Source: Stigmatella aurantiaca
GTDB lineage: Bacteria > Myxococcota > Myxococcia > Myxococcales > Myxococcaceae
Assembly (NCBI RefSeq): GCF_900109545.1
Contig: NZ_FOAP01000005.1
Coordinates: 248,001 to 312,000, forward strand
DNA length: 64,000 nt
Direction: 5' to 3'
Both the position numbers and the translations under genes were made by a program. The notes under the pieces were generated by a model, which saw only the letters and a program-made list of their open reading frames with translations, ran no database searches and was not told where the DNA came from. Positions 1 through 9,151 of this stretch are shown piece by piece (the first letter of the stretch is position 1; each line of letters starts with the position of its first letter).

Positions 1-326
1 AAGGCGCCATAGCGCACCACGCCCGGAGGCACCACGCGCACGCCCGCGGCCTCCAGCCCCTTCTTCAGGGGGACCTTGTCGTGGAACTCGAAGGGCCCCA
101 CCTCCATCACCTGCATCTGCGACACGGCGAAGTACAGGAGGATGGCCTCCTTCACCCAGGCGTTGACGCGCCAGCCCTCGGGGCCCTTCTCCGCCACGCG
201 CAGCGTGCCCGCGTCCAGCAGGGCCAGCGTCTCACGCACGGCGGCGGCATACGCCTCTTCCTTCAGCCTCGTCCGGTCGGCGAATGCCTCGGACACCTTC
301 TGGGACAGTGCTTCCATGGAGGACAT
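1..326 (-). CDS. dapD: 2,3,4,5-tetrahydropyridine-2,6-dicarboxylate N-succinyltransferase, N-terminal part
   Basis: DapD transfers a succinyl group from succinyl-CoA to tetrahydrodipicolinate in the succinylase branch of lysine and meso-diaminopimelate synthesis, in the cytoplasm. The visible 108 codons read like the helical N-terminal domain of the family: an LLDAGTLRVAEK segment, then WVKEAILLYF, then FHDKVPLKKG, and the start of the conserved VVPPGVVRYGA stretch that leads into the left-handed beta-helix. The rest of the gene lies beyond the left edge. I chose the ATG at 326 because an AAGG sits a few bases upstream. A second in-frame ATG at 317 is also possible. The assignment is from recalled DapD sequence, and the match over the whole visible part makes it firm. 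Confidence 0.9.
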   Translation of the reverse strand, partial: MSSMEALSQKVSEAFADRTRLKEEAYAAAVRETLALLDAGTLRVAEKGPEGWRVNAWVKEAILLYFAVSQMQVMEVGPFEFHDKVPLKKGLEAAGVRVVPPGVVRYGA

Positions 327-376
327 GGGCCCTTATGAAGCACAAATCCGTCCCGTCCGCCGCATTCCTGGGCGGC

Positions 377-691
377 TCAGGCGGGCGCCTGTCCCGTGAC
401 GGAAGGCTCGGCGAGCGGGTGGATGTGGGTGACCACCTCATGGTGGGAAGCCTGTCCCGCGGGATGGATGGGCGCCGGGGAGCCACCGGCCACAATCACC
501 CCCCGCCCCGTCACCCGGGTCACCCGGTCCAGGGGGACCTTGAACTCGCGGCGCGAGAAGCGCCAGGGCCGCACGTAGAGCGCCTCGCGGCCAATCACCC
601 TCACCCGTCCCAGCCGCGAGCCATCCTCGGTCTGCACGCGCATGCCAGACTGGATGGAGCGCCGCTCCAACGGGGAATCGGTCCATGCCAT
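377..691 (-). CDS. Small PRC-barrel-like protein
   Basis: A 104-residue protein, probably cytoplasmic, with no signal peptide. The central part (about residues 15-65) has the character of a PRC-barrel or DUF2171-type fold: a 'GMRVQTEDGSRLGRV' opening, a second strand containing 'GREALYVRP', and a closing 'VPLDRVTRV' strand. Proteins of this kind are small beta-barrels of poorly known role. The last 30 residues are Pro/His/Ala-rich and look disordered. The start at 691 is well supported by a GAGGAGGT Shine-Dalgarno sequence six bases upstream. It lies between dapD and the NADH dehydrogenase on the same strand but with gaps, so an operon is not certain. The exact family is an inference from pattern. 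Confidence 0.75.
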   Translation of the reverse strand: MAWTDSPLERRSIQSGMRVQTEDGSRLGRVRVIGREALYVRPWRFSRREFKVPLDRVTRVTGRGVIVAGGSPAPIHPAGQASHHEVVTHIHPLAEPSVTGQAPA

Positions 692-797
692 GGGCTACCT
701 CCTCTCCGAGAAAGGTGGGGAGGTCCGGGAGCACCGCATAGCCAGGAGCCTCCTCCCAGGCCCCTGGTTGGCCGGGTGCCTGGAGAGGGGCGGGGTC

Positions 798-2168
798 TCA
801 GTGCAGGGGAGCGGGCTCGTTGTCCCCGGCCCTGCGGACCGGGAATGCCGCCGCGTCTTCCTCTTTGGCCACCGGCGGGACGGTGGGCAGGGTGCGCTGC
901 ATGGACGGCAGCTTCTGGGGGTGCAGCCCGGTGATGAGCCGCACGTCCCGCCGCCGCGTGAGGTACGTGTATGCCCACTGCACCAGGACGACCGCCTTGT
1001 TGCGGAAGCCCACCAGGAAGGTCAGGTGGATGCCCAGCCACATGGACCAGGCCAGGAAGCCGCGCACGCGGACCTTGTCGAAGAGCACGCCAATCGCCGA
1101 GCCCCGGCCGATGACGGCGAAGGAGCCCTTGTCCACGTAGTGGAATGGCTCCATGGGCTTGCCTTCGAGCCGCAGGCGGATGTTCTTCGCCACGTGCTTG
1201 CCCATCTGCATGGCCGCCGGGGCGATGCCGGGCACGGGCTTGCCGTCCTGAAGGAGCGAGGCCAGGTCGCCAATCACGAAGACATCCTCGTGGCCGGGCA
1301 CGTGGAGCGTGGGCTCGACCTTGACCCGGCCCGCCCTGTCCAGCGGCACCCCGAGCGTGCGGGCCAGCGGGGAGGCGGCCACGCCGGCGCCCCAGAGCAC
1401 CGTGCGCGCCGCGATGCGGGTGTCTCCCACGCTCACGCCCATGTCATCCATGGCGGTGACCATCGTGCCGGTGCGCACCTCCACGCCCAGGTTCTCCAGG
1501 TCCCGGCGCGCGCGCTCGGACAGCTCCTCCGGATAGGTGTTGAGCACCCGGGGCAGCCCCTCCAGCAGGAGCACGCGGGCCTTGGAGACGTCGACGCGGC
1601 GGTACTCCTTGGGCAGCGAGTGCCGGGTCATGTACGCCAGCGCCCCGGCCAGCTCCACGCCCGTGGGGCCCGCGCCCACGATGACGAAAGTGAGCCACTC
1701 GCGCTGGCGCGCGGGATCCGGCTCCCGCTCCGCCGCCTCCAGCGCCACCAGGATGCGCTCGCGGATGTTGCGCGCATCGTCGATGGTTTTGAGGCCCGGG
1801 GCGAACTGGCTCCACTCCGGGTGGCCAAAGTACGAGTGCGTGGCGCCCGCGGCGAGCACCAGCGTGTCATAGGCGATCTCTCCGCCCCCGCACACGAGCA
1901 CCTTGCGCTGCAGGTCCACCGACTGAGCCTCGGCGAGCAGCACGGTGGTGTTCTGGCCCTTGAGCACGGAGCGGATGGGCGTGGCGATCTCCCCCGGGCT
2001 GAGCACGGCGGTCGCCACCTGGTAGAGCAGGGGCTGGAACAGGTGGTGGTTGTACCGGTCCACGACCGTCACATCCACGGGCGCTTTCTTCAGCTTCTGC
2101 GCGGCCTGCAACCCGCCGAAACCGGCGCCCACGATGACGACTCGATGCCTTTTCGGGGTGTTTTCCAT
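798..2168 (-). CDS. ndh: Type II NADH:quinone oxidoreductase (NDH-2-like FAD flavoprotein)
   Basis: A 456-residue pyridine nucleotide-disulfide-type flavoprotein. NDH-2 enzymes pass electrons from NADH to quinone at the inner membrane without pumping protons. An FAD-binding GAGFGG dinucleotide fold lies at residues 13-18. The 'TLVLAAGATHSYFG' segment follows, then a second NAD-binding fold, VIVGAGPTGVELAGAL, near residue 165, and the FAD-contacting 'HEDVFVIGDLAS' around residue 300. The C-terminus has the amphipathic, aromatic stretch 'WSMWLGIHLTFLVGF', typical of membrane association in NDH-2. Length fits the family. It is divergent from the lipoprotein gene at 2442, with a 270-base shared upstream region. 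The upstream Shine-Dalgarno is weak, but no other start fits the N-terminal fold. Confidence 0.9.
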   Translation of the reverse strand: MENTPKRHRVVIVGAGFGGLQAAQKLKKAPVDVTVVDRYNHHLFQPLLYQVATAVLSPGEIATPIRSVLKGQNTTVLLAEAQSVDLQRKVLVCGGGEIAYDTLVLAAGATHSYFGHPEWSQFAPGLKTIDDARNIRERILVALEAAEREPDPARQREWLTFVIVGAGPTGVELAGALAYMTRHSLPKEYRRVDVSKARVLLLEGLPRVLNTYPEELSERARRDLENLGVEVRTGTMVTAMDDMGVSVGDTRIAARTVLWGAGVAASPLARTLGVPLDRAGRVKVEPTLHVPGHEDVFVIGDLASLLQDGKPVPGIAPAAMQMGKHVAKNIRLRLEGKPMEPFHYVDKGSFAVIGRGSAIGVLFDKVRVRGFLAWSMWLGIHLTFLVGFRNKAVVLVQWAYTYLTRRRDVRLITGLHPQKLPSMQRTLPTVPPVAKEEDAAAFPVRRAGDNEPAPLH

Positions 2169-2314
2169 GCCGGAAAAGGTGGGGCGTCCGATCGGGGCAA
2201 GCCAGCCTCCTCACGCTTTTCTTCCGCCCGCTCCTGGCGCACGGCTGCCTGCCCTCGGAGCAAGCCGCCTTGGGGGGGTCCTGTGACAGGAAAAGTCATG
2301 ATGTTTCAGGGTTT

Positions 2315-2333
2315 TGTAACGAGGCACGTTACA
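2315..2333. promoter_or_regulatory. Palindrome in divergent promoter region (candidate operator)
   Basis: Perfect 7-base arms TGTAACG and CGTTACA are separated by five bases. The site sits between the divergent NADH dehydrogenase and the haem-motif lipoprotein genes, about 109 bases before the latter. Shape and size fit a dimeric repressor site. No regulator gene is adjacent. Confidence 0.35.
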
Positions 2334-2441
2334 CGTGCGAGCCGACGGCCCCCTGCCGCCCTGCTGGGGCACCTTCCCGGACGCACTGGCCCATGCGGTG
2401 CACATGCAGCGCCAGAGCCATTCCCCGGGAGGAGTTCCCCC

Positions 2442-4226
2442 ATGACGTCATCACCGAAGCGTCCCCAGGCCCTGAAGTGGGCCTGCTCTGGAGTCCTTGC
2501 CCTGTCGCTGCAGCTGGGCTGCGGGGGCCCCGAGGAGGAGCCCTCCCCGTCCCCCACCGTGGAGCATCAGGAACAGGCTGCGGAGGAGGCCAAGCCCGCG
2601 CTGCGCGTCGAGTCGCTGGAGGCCATCGGCCTCGACAACGAACTCTCTGCCAACACCCGGAGCCTCCTCCGGGTCCGGCTCGCCAAGGGGCAAGAGGGGC
2701 TCTTCCGCGAGGTGCCCCTCTCCTCGGACACGGACAAGCCCATTGTCCTGCGCGATGAGGGCACCGAGGGCGATGAGAAGGCCGGGGACGGCATCTTCTC
2801 GGCCATTGGCTCCGTCGACTTCGACTCGCTGCGCAAGGAGCAGGATCGCATCGCCCGGTTCCAGGAGCAGGCCACGGAGCCACTCACCTGGGCCACCTTC
2901 GACAACCGGGCCCTCGTGAGCGAGCGGGTGCTGAAACCCCTCTCGCCGGAGCTCATCCAGCCGGGCATCCCCGTGCCCCTGAATCCCGTGGGCATCACGA
3001 TCGCCGTGAAGCCGGCCGCCTCGCTCATCATCACCCACGGGGGCGTCGTCAACGACCCGGTCCGCACCTACAACCCGTGCACGAACGCGGGCAACCCCGC
3101 CGGCCCGTGGACGTTCAATCACCTGATGACGCAGATGGCCAACGGCACCGTGCCGCCGGCCGTGTTCACCGAGCAGTGGCTGAAGCTGTGGACGGTGAAC
3201 CAGAGCATCAACGGGTGGACCGTCCCGGCGCGCACCGGCATGCTGACGCAGATCCTCAACACCTGGCCCCGCGTGAACGGCCAGCTGGACATGACCAAGG
3301 CTCCCTTCAAGCTGGTGGCCATCGTCAACCGGTTGGACCTGGGCAAGGGCGCGGGCCCCGCGGGCTACGGGGGCGGGGGCCGCGGCGGCAGCAATGGCGG
3401 TGAGCTGCGGTTCGTGTTCGCGGCGGTGAACCGGACGGGCACCTGCGCCGCGCAGCCCTTCCTCATCATCTTCGAGTACGGGGTGCCCAAGAGCGCCTGC
3501 TCCGAGGTGCGCACCTGGGCCCAGCAGTGGCTCAACCTCTCCAGCAGCAGCCTGGTGCTGGGCAGCGCGGCCTACAACACGGCGCTCACGAACCTCACCC
3601 AGCAGGTGGTGATGGCCAACGCGGCCCCCACGAAGCCCAACGGCAGCGCCATCAACCAGATTCGCACCAACGACTTCATGCTCGCCAGCCCCTGGGAGCT
3701 GCGGGAGTTCCGGTTCGACCCCGCCAGCGCCAACCCCAACCTCCTGAAGGAGGGCACCGTGGCGCTCACGCCGGGCGATGCGCTCAACAACTCCACCACC
3801 CTGGCGAACTTCATCAACGGCAGCACGCCGGGCATCCTCTCCAACACCTACGCGGTGCCCACCACGTTCGCGTCCGCGCCCTTCCTGGGCGCCAACCCCA
3901 AGGTGCCCACCCCCGCCAGCACCTGGTGGAAGGCCCCGGGCATCTCCAACCAGGCCCGGCACCAGTTCTCCCTGAACACCTGCAACAGCTGCCACGGGCG
4001 GGAGACCCTCACGAACTTCACCCACATCGGCCAGAACGGTGGGCTCTCCGGCTTCCTGGCCGCGGGTATGAGCAACCCCAACACGCCCTTCAACGTGTCC
4101 GATCCGCTCGACGGCACCGTCCGGTCCTTCTTCGAAATCCGTGACCGCGCCCAGCACCTGGACAGCATGGCCAACCAGAGTTGCCTCACGCGCGTGTTCG
4201 ACTCGCCCCTGCTCTCGCCTCACTGA
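2442..4226 (+). CDS. Secreted lipoprotein with a single C-type haem motif
   Basis: A 594-residue protein of unknown role. It begins with a lipoprotein signal peptide: basic start, hydrophobic core and lipobox LQLGC near residue 27. An acidic, Pro-rich linker follows. Residues about 45-150 look like a beta-sandwich segment with 'GDEKAGDGIFSAIG'. The middle of the chain is Asn/Thr-rich and contains 'FKLVAIVNRLDLG'. Near the C-terminus lies CNSCH (within 'FSLNTCNSCHGRETLTNF'), the covalent haem c attachment motif, so the protein may be a mono-haem periplasmic or outer-membrane lipoprotein. The frame is open far upstream, but the ATG at 2442 follows GGGAGGAG and starts the signal peptide. No other domain is recognised, and haem attachment is inferred from the motif alone. 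Confidence 0.85.
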   Translation: MTSSPKRPQALKWACSGVLALSLQLGCGGPEEEPSPSPTVEHQEQAAEEAKPALRVESLEAIGLDNELSANTRSLLRVRLAKGQEGLFREVPLSSDTDKPIVLRDEGTEGDEKAGDGIFSAIGSVDFDSLRKEQDRIARFQEQATEPLTWATFDNRALVSERVLKPLSPELIQPGIPVPLNPVGITIAVKPAASLIITHGGVVNDPVRTYNPCTNAGNPAGPWTFNHLMTQMANGTVPPAVFTEQWLKLWTVNQSINGWTVPARTGMLTQILNTWPRVNGQLDMTKAPFKLVAIVNRLDLGKGAGPAGYGGGGRGGSNGGELRFVFAAVNRTGTCAAQPFLIIFEYGVPKSACSEVRTWAQQWLNLSSSSLVLGSAAYNTALTNLTQQVVMANAAPTKPNGSAINQIRTNDFMLASPWELREFRFDPASANPNLLKEGTVALTPGDALNNSTTLANFINGSTPGILSNTYAVPTTFASAPFLGANPKVPTPASTWWKAPGISNQARHQFSLNTCNSCHGRETLTNFTHIGQNGGLSGFLAAGMSNPNTPFNVSDPLDGTVRSFFEIRDRAQHLDSMANQSCLTRVFDSPLLSPH

Positions 4227-4303
4227 GTTCCCGGCCGGCAGGCCGCGGCGCCGGGGCACACCCCCATGGGGATGTGCCCCGGTTTGGTTTACGGTGCCAG
4301 GCC

Positions 4304-5743
4304 ATGCCGAGCTACCGAGACCGCGTCGCCGCCGCCTACGATGCCGAGCACTTCCGCCGCCAGGGCCACCAGCTGGTGGATCAGCTCGCGGACTACCTGT
4401 CGCGGGCCACCCACGGGGACAACCTGCCCGTGCTGCCCTGGAGTCCCCCGGCGGAGCGCCTCACGCAGTTTCCGGGAGACTTCCCCGCGGAGCCCACCGG
4501 GGAGCTGTCCGGGCTGATGGAGCGAGTCCTCGCCACCTCCAACCACCTGCACCACCCACGCTACATCGGCCACCAGGTGACGGCCCCGCTTCCGCTGGCG
4601 GCGCTGTGCGACTTCGTCTCCTCGCTGCTCAACAACGGCATGGCCGTGTACGAGATGGGGCCCTCCGCCACCGCCATGGAGCACTCGGTGCTGCGCTGGA
4701 TGGCCGGCCAGCTCGGGCTGCCCGAGGGCAGTGGCGGCGTGCTCACCTCGGGGGGCTCGGCGGGCAACCTCACCGCGCTGCTCGCCGCGCGCCAGGCCCG
4801 CGCGGGCTACGACGCCTGGGGCGGGGGCTCCGCCGCGGGCCCCCCGCTCACGGTGCTCGTCCCGGAGACGGCCCACTACTGCATCGCCCGCTCCGTGAAG
4901 GTGATGGGCTGGGGCACGGAGGGCGTCACCCCCGTGCCCGTGGACGCCCACTTCCGGCTGCGCCCCGAGGCCCTGGAGGAGGCCCGGACGCGCGCCCTGA
5001 AGGCCGGCCGCCGCCCCATCGCCGTGGTGGCCTGCGCCGGCTCCACCGCCACGGGCGCGTTTGATCCGCTGGAGGCCGTGGCGGACTTCTGCGAGCGCCA
5101 GGGGCTCTGGTTCCACGTGGATGGGGCCCACGGCGCCTCCGCCGTGCTCAGCCCCGAGGACCGCCACCGGGTGAAGGGCATCGAGCGCGCGGACTCGGTG
5201 GTGTGGGACGCGCACAAGATGATGCTGATGCCCGCCCTCATCACCGCGGTGCTCTTCCGCGAGGGCTCCCGCTCCTTCGAGGCCTTCGCCCAGGAGGCCA
5301 GCTACCTCTTCCACGGCCAGGACACGCGGCGCTGGAGCGACATCGGGCTGCGCACGCTGGAGTGCACCAAGGAGATGATGGCCCTCAAGCTCTACACGTG
5401 CCTGAGCCTGCTGGGCACCCGCTTCTTCTCGGACTACGTGGCGGCCACCTTCGCGCTGGCCCGGCGCTTCGCCGCGATGCTCCAGGCCGCCCCGGACTTC
5501 GAGCTGGCGGTGGAGCCCGGGTGCAACATTGTCTGCTTCCGGCACACCCCCGCCGGCCTGCCCCCCTCCGAGAGGGATGCGCTCCAGACCCACCTGCGCG
5601 AGCGGCTCATCACCCGGGGGGACTTCTACCTGGTGCAGACCACCCTGCCCCGGGGTGTTCACCTCCGGACGACGCTCATCAACCCGCTGACCTCGGAGGC
5701 GGACCTGAATGCCCTGCTCGAAACACTGCGCCAGGCGGCGTGA
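4304..5743 (+). CDS. PLP-dependent group II amino-acid decarboxylase (aromatic-L-amino-acid decarboxylase-like)
   Basis: A 479-residue cytoplasmic enzyme of the pyridoxal-phosphate group II decarboxylase family (aromatic amino acid, glutamate and histidine decarboxylases). The N-terminus ('LVDQLADYLSRA') and 'HHPRYIGHQVTAPLP' match the family opening. 'TSGGSAGNLTALLAARQAR' is the PLP phosphate-binding region, 'FHVDGAHGAS' carries the cofactor-ring Asp, and Lys305 in 'VWDAHKMM' is the expected Schiff-base lysine. Length is as usual for the family. The frame stays open upstream, but the ATG at 4304 begins the family-like sequence. Substrate cannot be decided from sequence; decarboxylation of an aromatic amino acid is only one option. 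The following lipoprotein gene starts 48 bases downstream. Confidence 0.9.
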   Translation: MPSYRDRVAAAYDAEHFRRQGHQLVDQLADYLSRATHGDNLPVLPWSPPAERLTQFPGDFPAEPTGELSGLMERVLATSNHLHHPRYIGHQVTAPLPLAALCDFVSSLLNNGMAVYEMGPSATAMEHSVLRWMAGQLGLPEGSGGVLTSGGSAGNLTALLAARQARAGYDAWGGGSAAGPPLTVLVPETAHYCIARSVKVMGWGTEGVTPVPVDAHFRLRPEALEEARTRALKAGRRPIAVVACAGSTATGAFDPLEAVADFCERQGLWFHVDGAHGASAVLSPEDRHRVKGIERADSVVWDAHKMMLMPALITAVLFREGSRSFEAFAQEASYLFHGQDTRRWSDIGLRTLECTKEMMALKLYTCLSLLGTRFFSDYVAATFALARRFAAMLQAAPDFELAVEPGCNIVCFRHTPAGLPPSERDALQTHLRERLITRGDFYLVQTTLPRGVHLRTTLINPLTSEADLNALLETLRQAA

Positions 5744-5791
5744 ACACACGGCGCGCGGGCACGTCCGCTGGGTATCTGGGAGACTGACACC

Positions 5792-6568
5792 ATGAACCGG
5801 CTCCACCGCTTCCTCCTCCTCGCCGCCCTCGGGACTGGCGCCGCCGCCTGCCGCAGCGTGGGCCCCTCCGCGGTGCAGCTGCCGGAGACGCTCGACGATC
5901 GCCTGACGGACAGCGCCCGCACCTGTGTCACCCGCCTCAACCGGGACCGGGAGCGCGCCCAGAACGCCATGCTCACCTCGGACTTCCTGCTGCTGCTGGG
6001 CACCTCGGCCGGGGCGGCGGGCAGCCTGCTGGCGGCCTTCCTCACCAAGCCCATCGCCCGGCGCGCCTCCGCCGTGGTGGGCGCGGTGGGCGCGCTGACG
6101 GCCGCGGCCACCAAGACGCTCGATGACCCGGCGGACATCCTCACCGTGCGCGCCCGCGCCGAGCGCCACTGGGTGGTGGGCTACAAGGTGTTCACCCAGA
6201 TGACGCTCGCCTCCAGCTCCCAGCCGCTGATGGCCTCCGCCACCGTGGTGGCCCTCACCGGTGAGTCCGCCAAGGCGGCCCTGAACCTCTCGGATCAACA
6301 GCGCCAGCGCGCCCTGGTGTACGTGCTGGACCGGTTCATCGACTGCACCGCCGCCCAGCCCCCGGAGTCCTTCGAGGAGCTGCCCTCCTCGGGCTTCTTC
6401 GCCATCGACGAGGGCGTGGCCAGCCGGCGCAAGAAGGCTCCCGCGGAGCGGCCGTCCACTCCCCCCCCGGAAGCACCCGCCACGGCACCGGAGGAGGGGC
6501 AGTCGGTCCTCATCTACGCGGAGCCCGAGACCGCGCCCGAAGGCACACCGGCGCCCCCCTCGCCGTAG
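5792..6568 (+). CDS. Lipoprotein of unknown function
   Basis: A 258-residue protein with a short lipoprotein signal peptide ending near 'GTGAAAC' at residue 20, so probably membrane-anchored. The mature part has a long hydrophobic Ala/Gly-rich stretch ('LLGTSAGAAGSLLAAFLTKP' and 'AVVGAVGALTAAATK') that could form a hairpin in the membrane. A helical region and a Pro/Glu-rich tail from about residue 210 follow. The ATG at 5792 follows GGGAG at a good distance. It sits between a decarboxylase and a glycosyltransferase on the same strand with short gaps. I do not recognise a family. Confidence 0.75.
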   Translation: MNRLHRFLLLAALGTGAAACRSVGPSAVQLPETLDDRLTDSARTCVTRLNRDRERAQNAMLTSDFLLLLGTSAGAAGSLLAAFLTKPIARRASAVVGAVGALTAAATKTLDDPADILTVRARAERHWVVGYKVFTQMTLASSSQPLMASATVVALTGESAKAALNLSDQQRQRALVYVLDRFIDCTAAQPPESFEELPSSGFFAIDEGVASRRKKAPAERPSTPPPEAPATAPEEGQSVLIYAEPETAPEGTPAPPSP

Positions 6569-6617
6569 CGGTGGAAAACTCCGCCTCCGGAGGCGAAATC
6601 GGGTATGGACGCGCGCC

Positions 6618-7337
6618 ATGCTCGTCTCGCTCGTCATCCCGGTCTACAACGAACTGCCCACCCTGGCGGAGCTGCTGCGGCGCTGCATCGCGGTGGACTT
6701 CCCCAAGGAGCTGGTGCTCGTGGATGACTGCTCCCGGGACGGCAGCCGGGAGCTGCTCCAGGAGCTGGCCGCCAAGGGACTGGAAGTGCTGGGCGGCACC
6801 CCGCGCAATCGCAACGAGGTGCGCGTGCTCTTCCAGCCCCACAACCAGGGCAAGGGCGCGGCCCTGCGGCGCGGCTTCTCCGAGGCCACCGGGGACATCG
6901 TCATCGTCCAGGACGCGGACCTGGAGTACGACCCGCGCGACATCCCCCGGGTCATCCAGCCCATCCTCGATGGCGAGGCGGACGTCGTCTACGGCAGCCG
7001 CTTCACCGGCACGCCGCGCCGGGTGCTCTACTTCTGGCACACGGTGATGAACAACCTGCTCACCACGCTCTCCAACATGTCCACGGGGCTGAACCTCACG
7101 GACATGGAGACCTGCTACAAGGCCTTCCGCCGCGAGGTGCTGCGCTCGATCCGGGTGCACGAGGAACGGTTCGGCTTCGAGCCCGAAGTCACCGCGAAGG
7201 TCGCCCGTGGCCGCTGGCGCGTGTACGAGGTGCCCATCAGCTACCACGGCCGCACCTACGAGGAGGGCAAGAAGATTGGCTGGAAGGACGGCGTCCGCGC
7301 CCTCTACGTCATCGCCAAGTACACCGTGACGCGCTAG
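6618..7337 (+). CDS. Family 2 glycosyltransferase (dolichol-phosphate mannosyltransferase-like)
   Basis: A 239-residue GT-A fold enzyme that would transfer a sugar from a nucleotide donor to a lipid or other carrier at the inner face of the membrane. It opens with 'SLVIPVYNE', the GT2 nucleotide-binding strand. 'LVDDCSRDGS' and 'HNQGKGAALRRGF' follow, and 'VIVQDADLEYDP' carries the metal-binding DxD-type acidic pair. 'DMETCYKAFRREVL' and 'RFGFEPEVTAKVAR' are typical of the DPM1/GtrB-like subgroup. There is no C-terminal membrane domain, so it is the soluble short form. The acceptor is unknown. Confidence 0.9.
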   Translation: MLVSLVIPVYNELPTLAELLRRCIAVDFPKELVLVDDCSRDGSRELLQELAAKGLEVLGGTPRNRNEVRVLFQPHNQGKGAALRRGFSEATGDIVIVQDADLEYDPRDIPRVIQPILDGEADVVYGSRFTGTPRRVLYFWHTVMNNLLTTLSNMSTGLNLTDMETCYKAFRREVLRSIRVHEERFGFEPEVTAKVARGRWRVYEVPISYHGRTYEEGKKIGWKDGVRALYVIAKYTVTR

Positions 7338-7429
7338 GCCGTTGCTGGAGGGCATTGCGGGCCCTGCTGTCCCAAGGGACACCCCCGTGTAGGAGTGCCT
7401 GCCCCGCGCCGGGTCCTTACGTTCCCGGG

Positions 7430-7909
7430 GTGCTAGCCAGATTCCTTCTTTATGGATGCGCGGGTTGGGTGATGGAGGTGTGCTTCACGGGGTTGAGCGC
7501 CGCGCTCTTCCGGAAAGACACACATGGGACGGCAAAGACGTACCTGTGGATGCACCCCATCTACGGGGCCACGGCGGTGGGGCTGGAGGTGCTCCACGAC
7601 CGGCTGCGCTTCCTGCCCCGGCCGCTGAGGGCCCTGGCCTACACGGGCGTGATTTTCGGGGCGGAGTTCACCACCGGGTGGCTGCTGCGCCGGGCGCTTG
7701 GCCGCTGCCCGTGGGACTATGCGTGCTCGGGCTGGAGCGTGAAGGGGCTCATCCGGCTGGATTACTTTCCCTACTGGTACGGGGCGGCGCTGGCTTTCGA
7801 GCCCGTCCGGGAGGCCCTGCTGAGCATCACCAGCGAGGCCCTGCGGCAGACGCCCGAGTTCCGCCATGCTGTCGAGGAAGGGACGGTGTCCCCTACGGGG
7901 TTGCCCTGA
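7430..7909 (+). CDS. Small integral membrane protein, CmpB/DUF1113-like
   Basis: A 159-residue protein with several membrane segments. The start 'LARFLLYGCAGWVMEVCF' is the signature of the family often labelled putative ABC-transporter permease (PF06541-like). Further conserved-looking pieces are 'WMHPIYGATAV', 'FGAEFTTGWLLRRALG', 'CPWDYA' and 'RLDYFPYWYGAALAFEP'. The function of this family is not established, and the ABC label is historical. I chose the GTG at 7430 because the first membrane segment begins immediately after it. An in-frame TTG at 7355 would add 25 unconvincing residues. Confidence 0.75.
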   Translation: MLARFLLYGCAGWVMEVCFTGLSAALFRKDTHGTAKTYLWMHPIYGATAVGLEVLHDRLRFLPRPLRALAYTGVIFGAEFTTGWLLRRALGRCPWDYACSGWSVKGLIRLDYFPYWYGAALAFEPVREALLSITSEALRQTPEFRHAVEEGTVSPTGLP

Positions 7910-8017
7910 GAGGGGCCCTCTGGCTGGTTGCTCACCGGCCTACATCCGGACAGGGCGCAGGCATTTCTTTCTGGCCCTGGCGCCACGTAGTAGTAGCGTC
8001 ACGCAGCGCGGCGATAA

Positions 8018-9100
<1,083 letters not shown>

Positions 9101-9151
9101 CGCACCGCGCCGTTGATGGGACGTGCCGGGGTGGCGCTATGGTGCCGCCCC

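Noticed and set aside
642..2441. Long open frame on the plus strand before the haem lipoprotein, antisense to ndh
   Set aside because: It is the antisense of a clear NDH-2 gene and only its last part, from 2442, has a signal peptide and ribosome-binding site.
4289..6637. Long leftward open frame antisense to the decarboxylase and lipoprotein genes
   Set aside because: Low-complexity Arg/Gly/His-rich translation typical of G+C-rich antisense frames; no motif.
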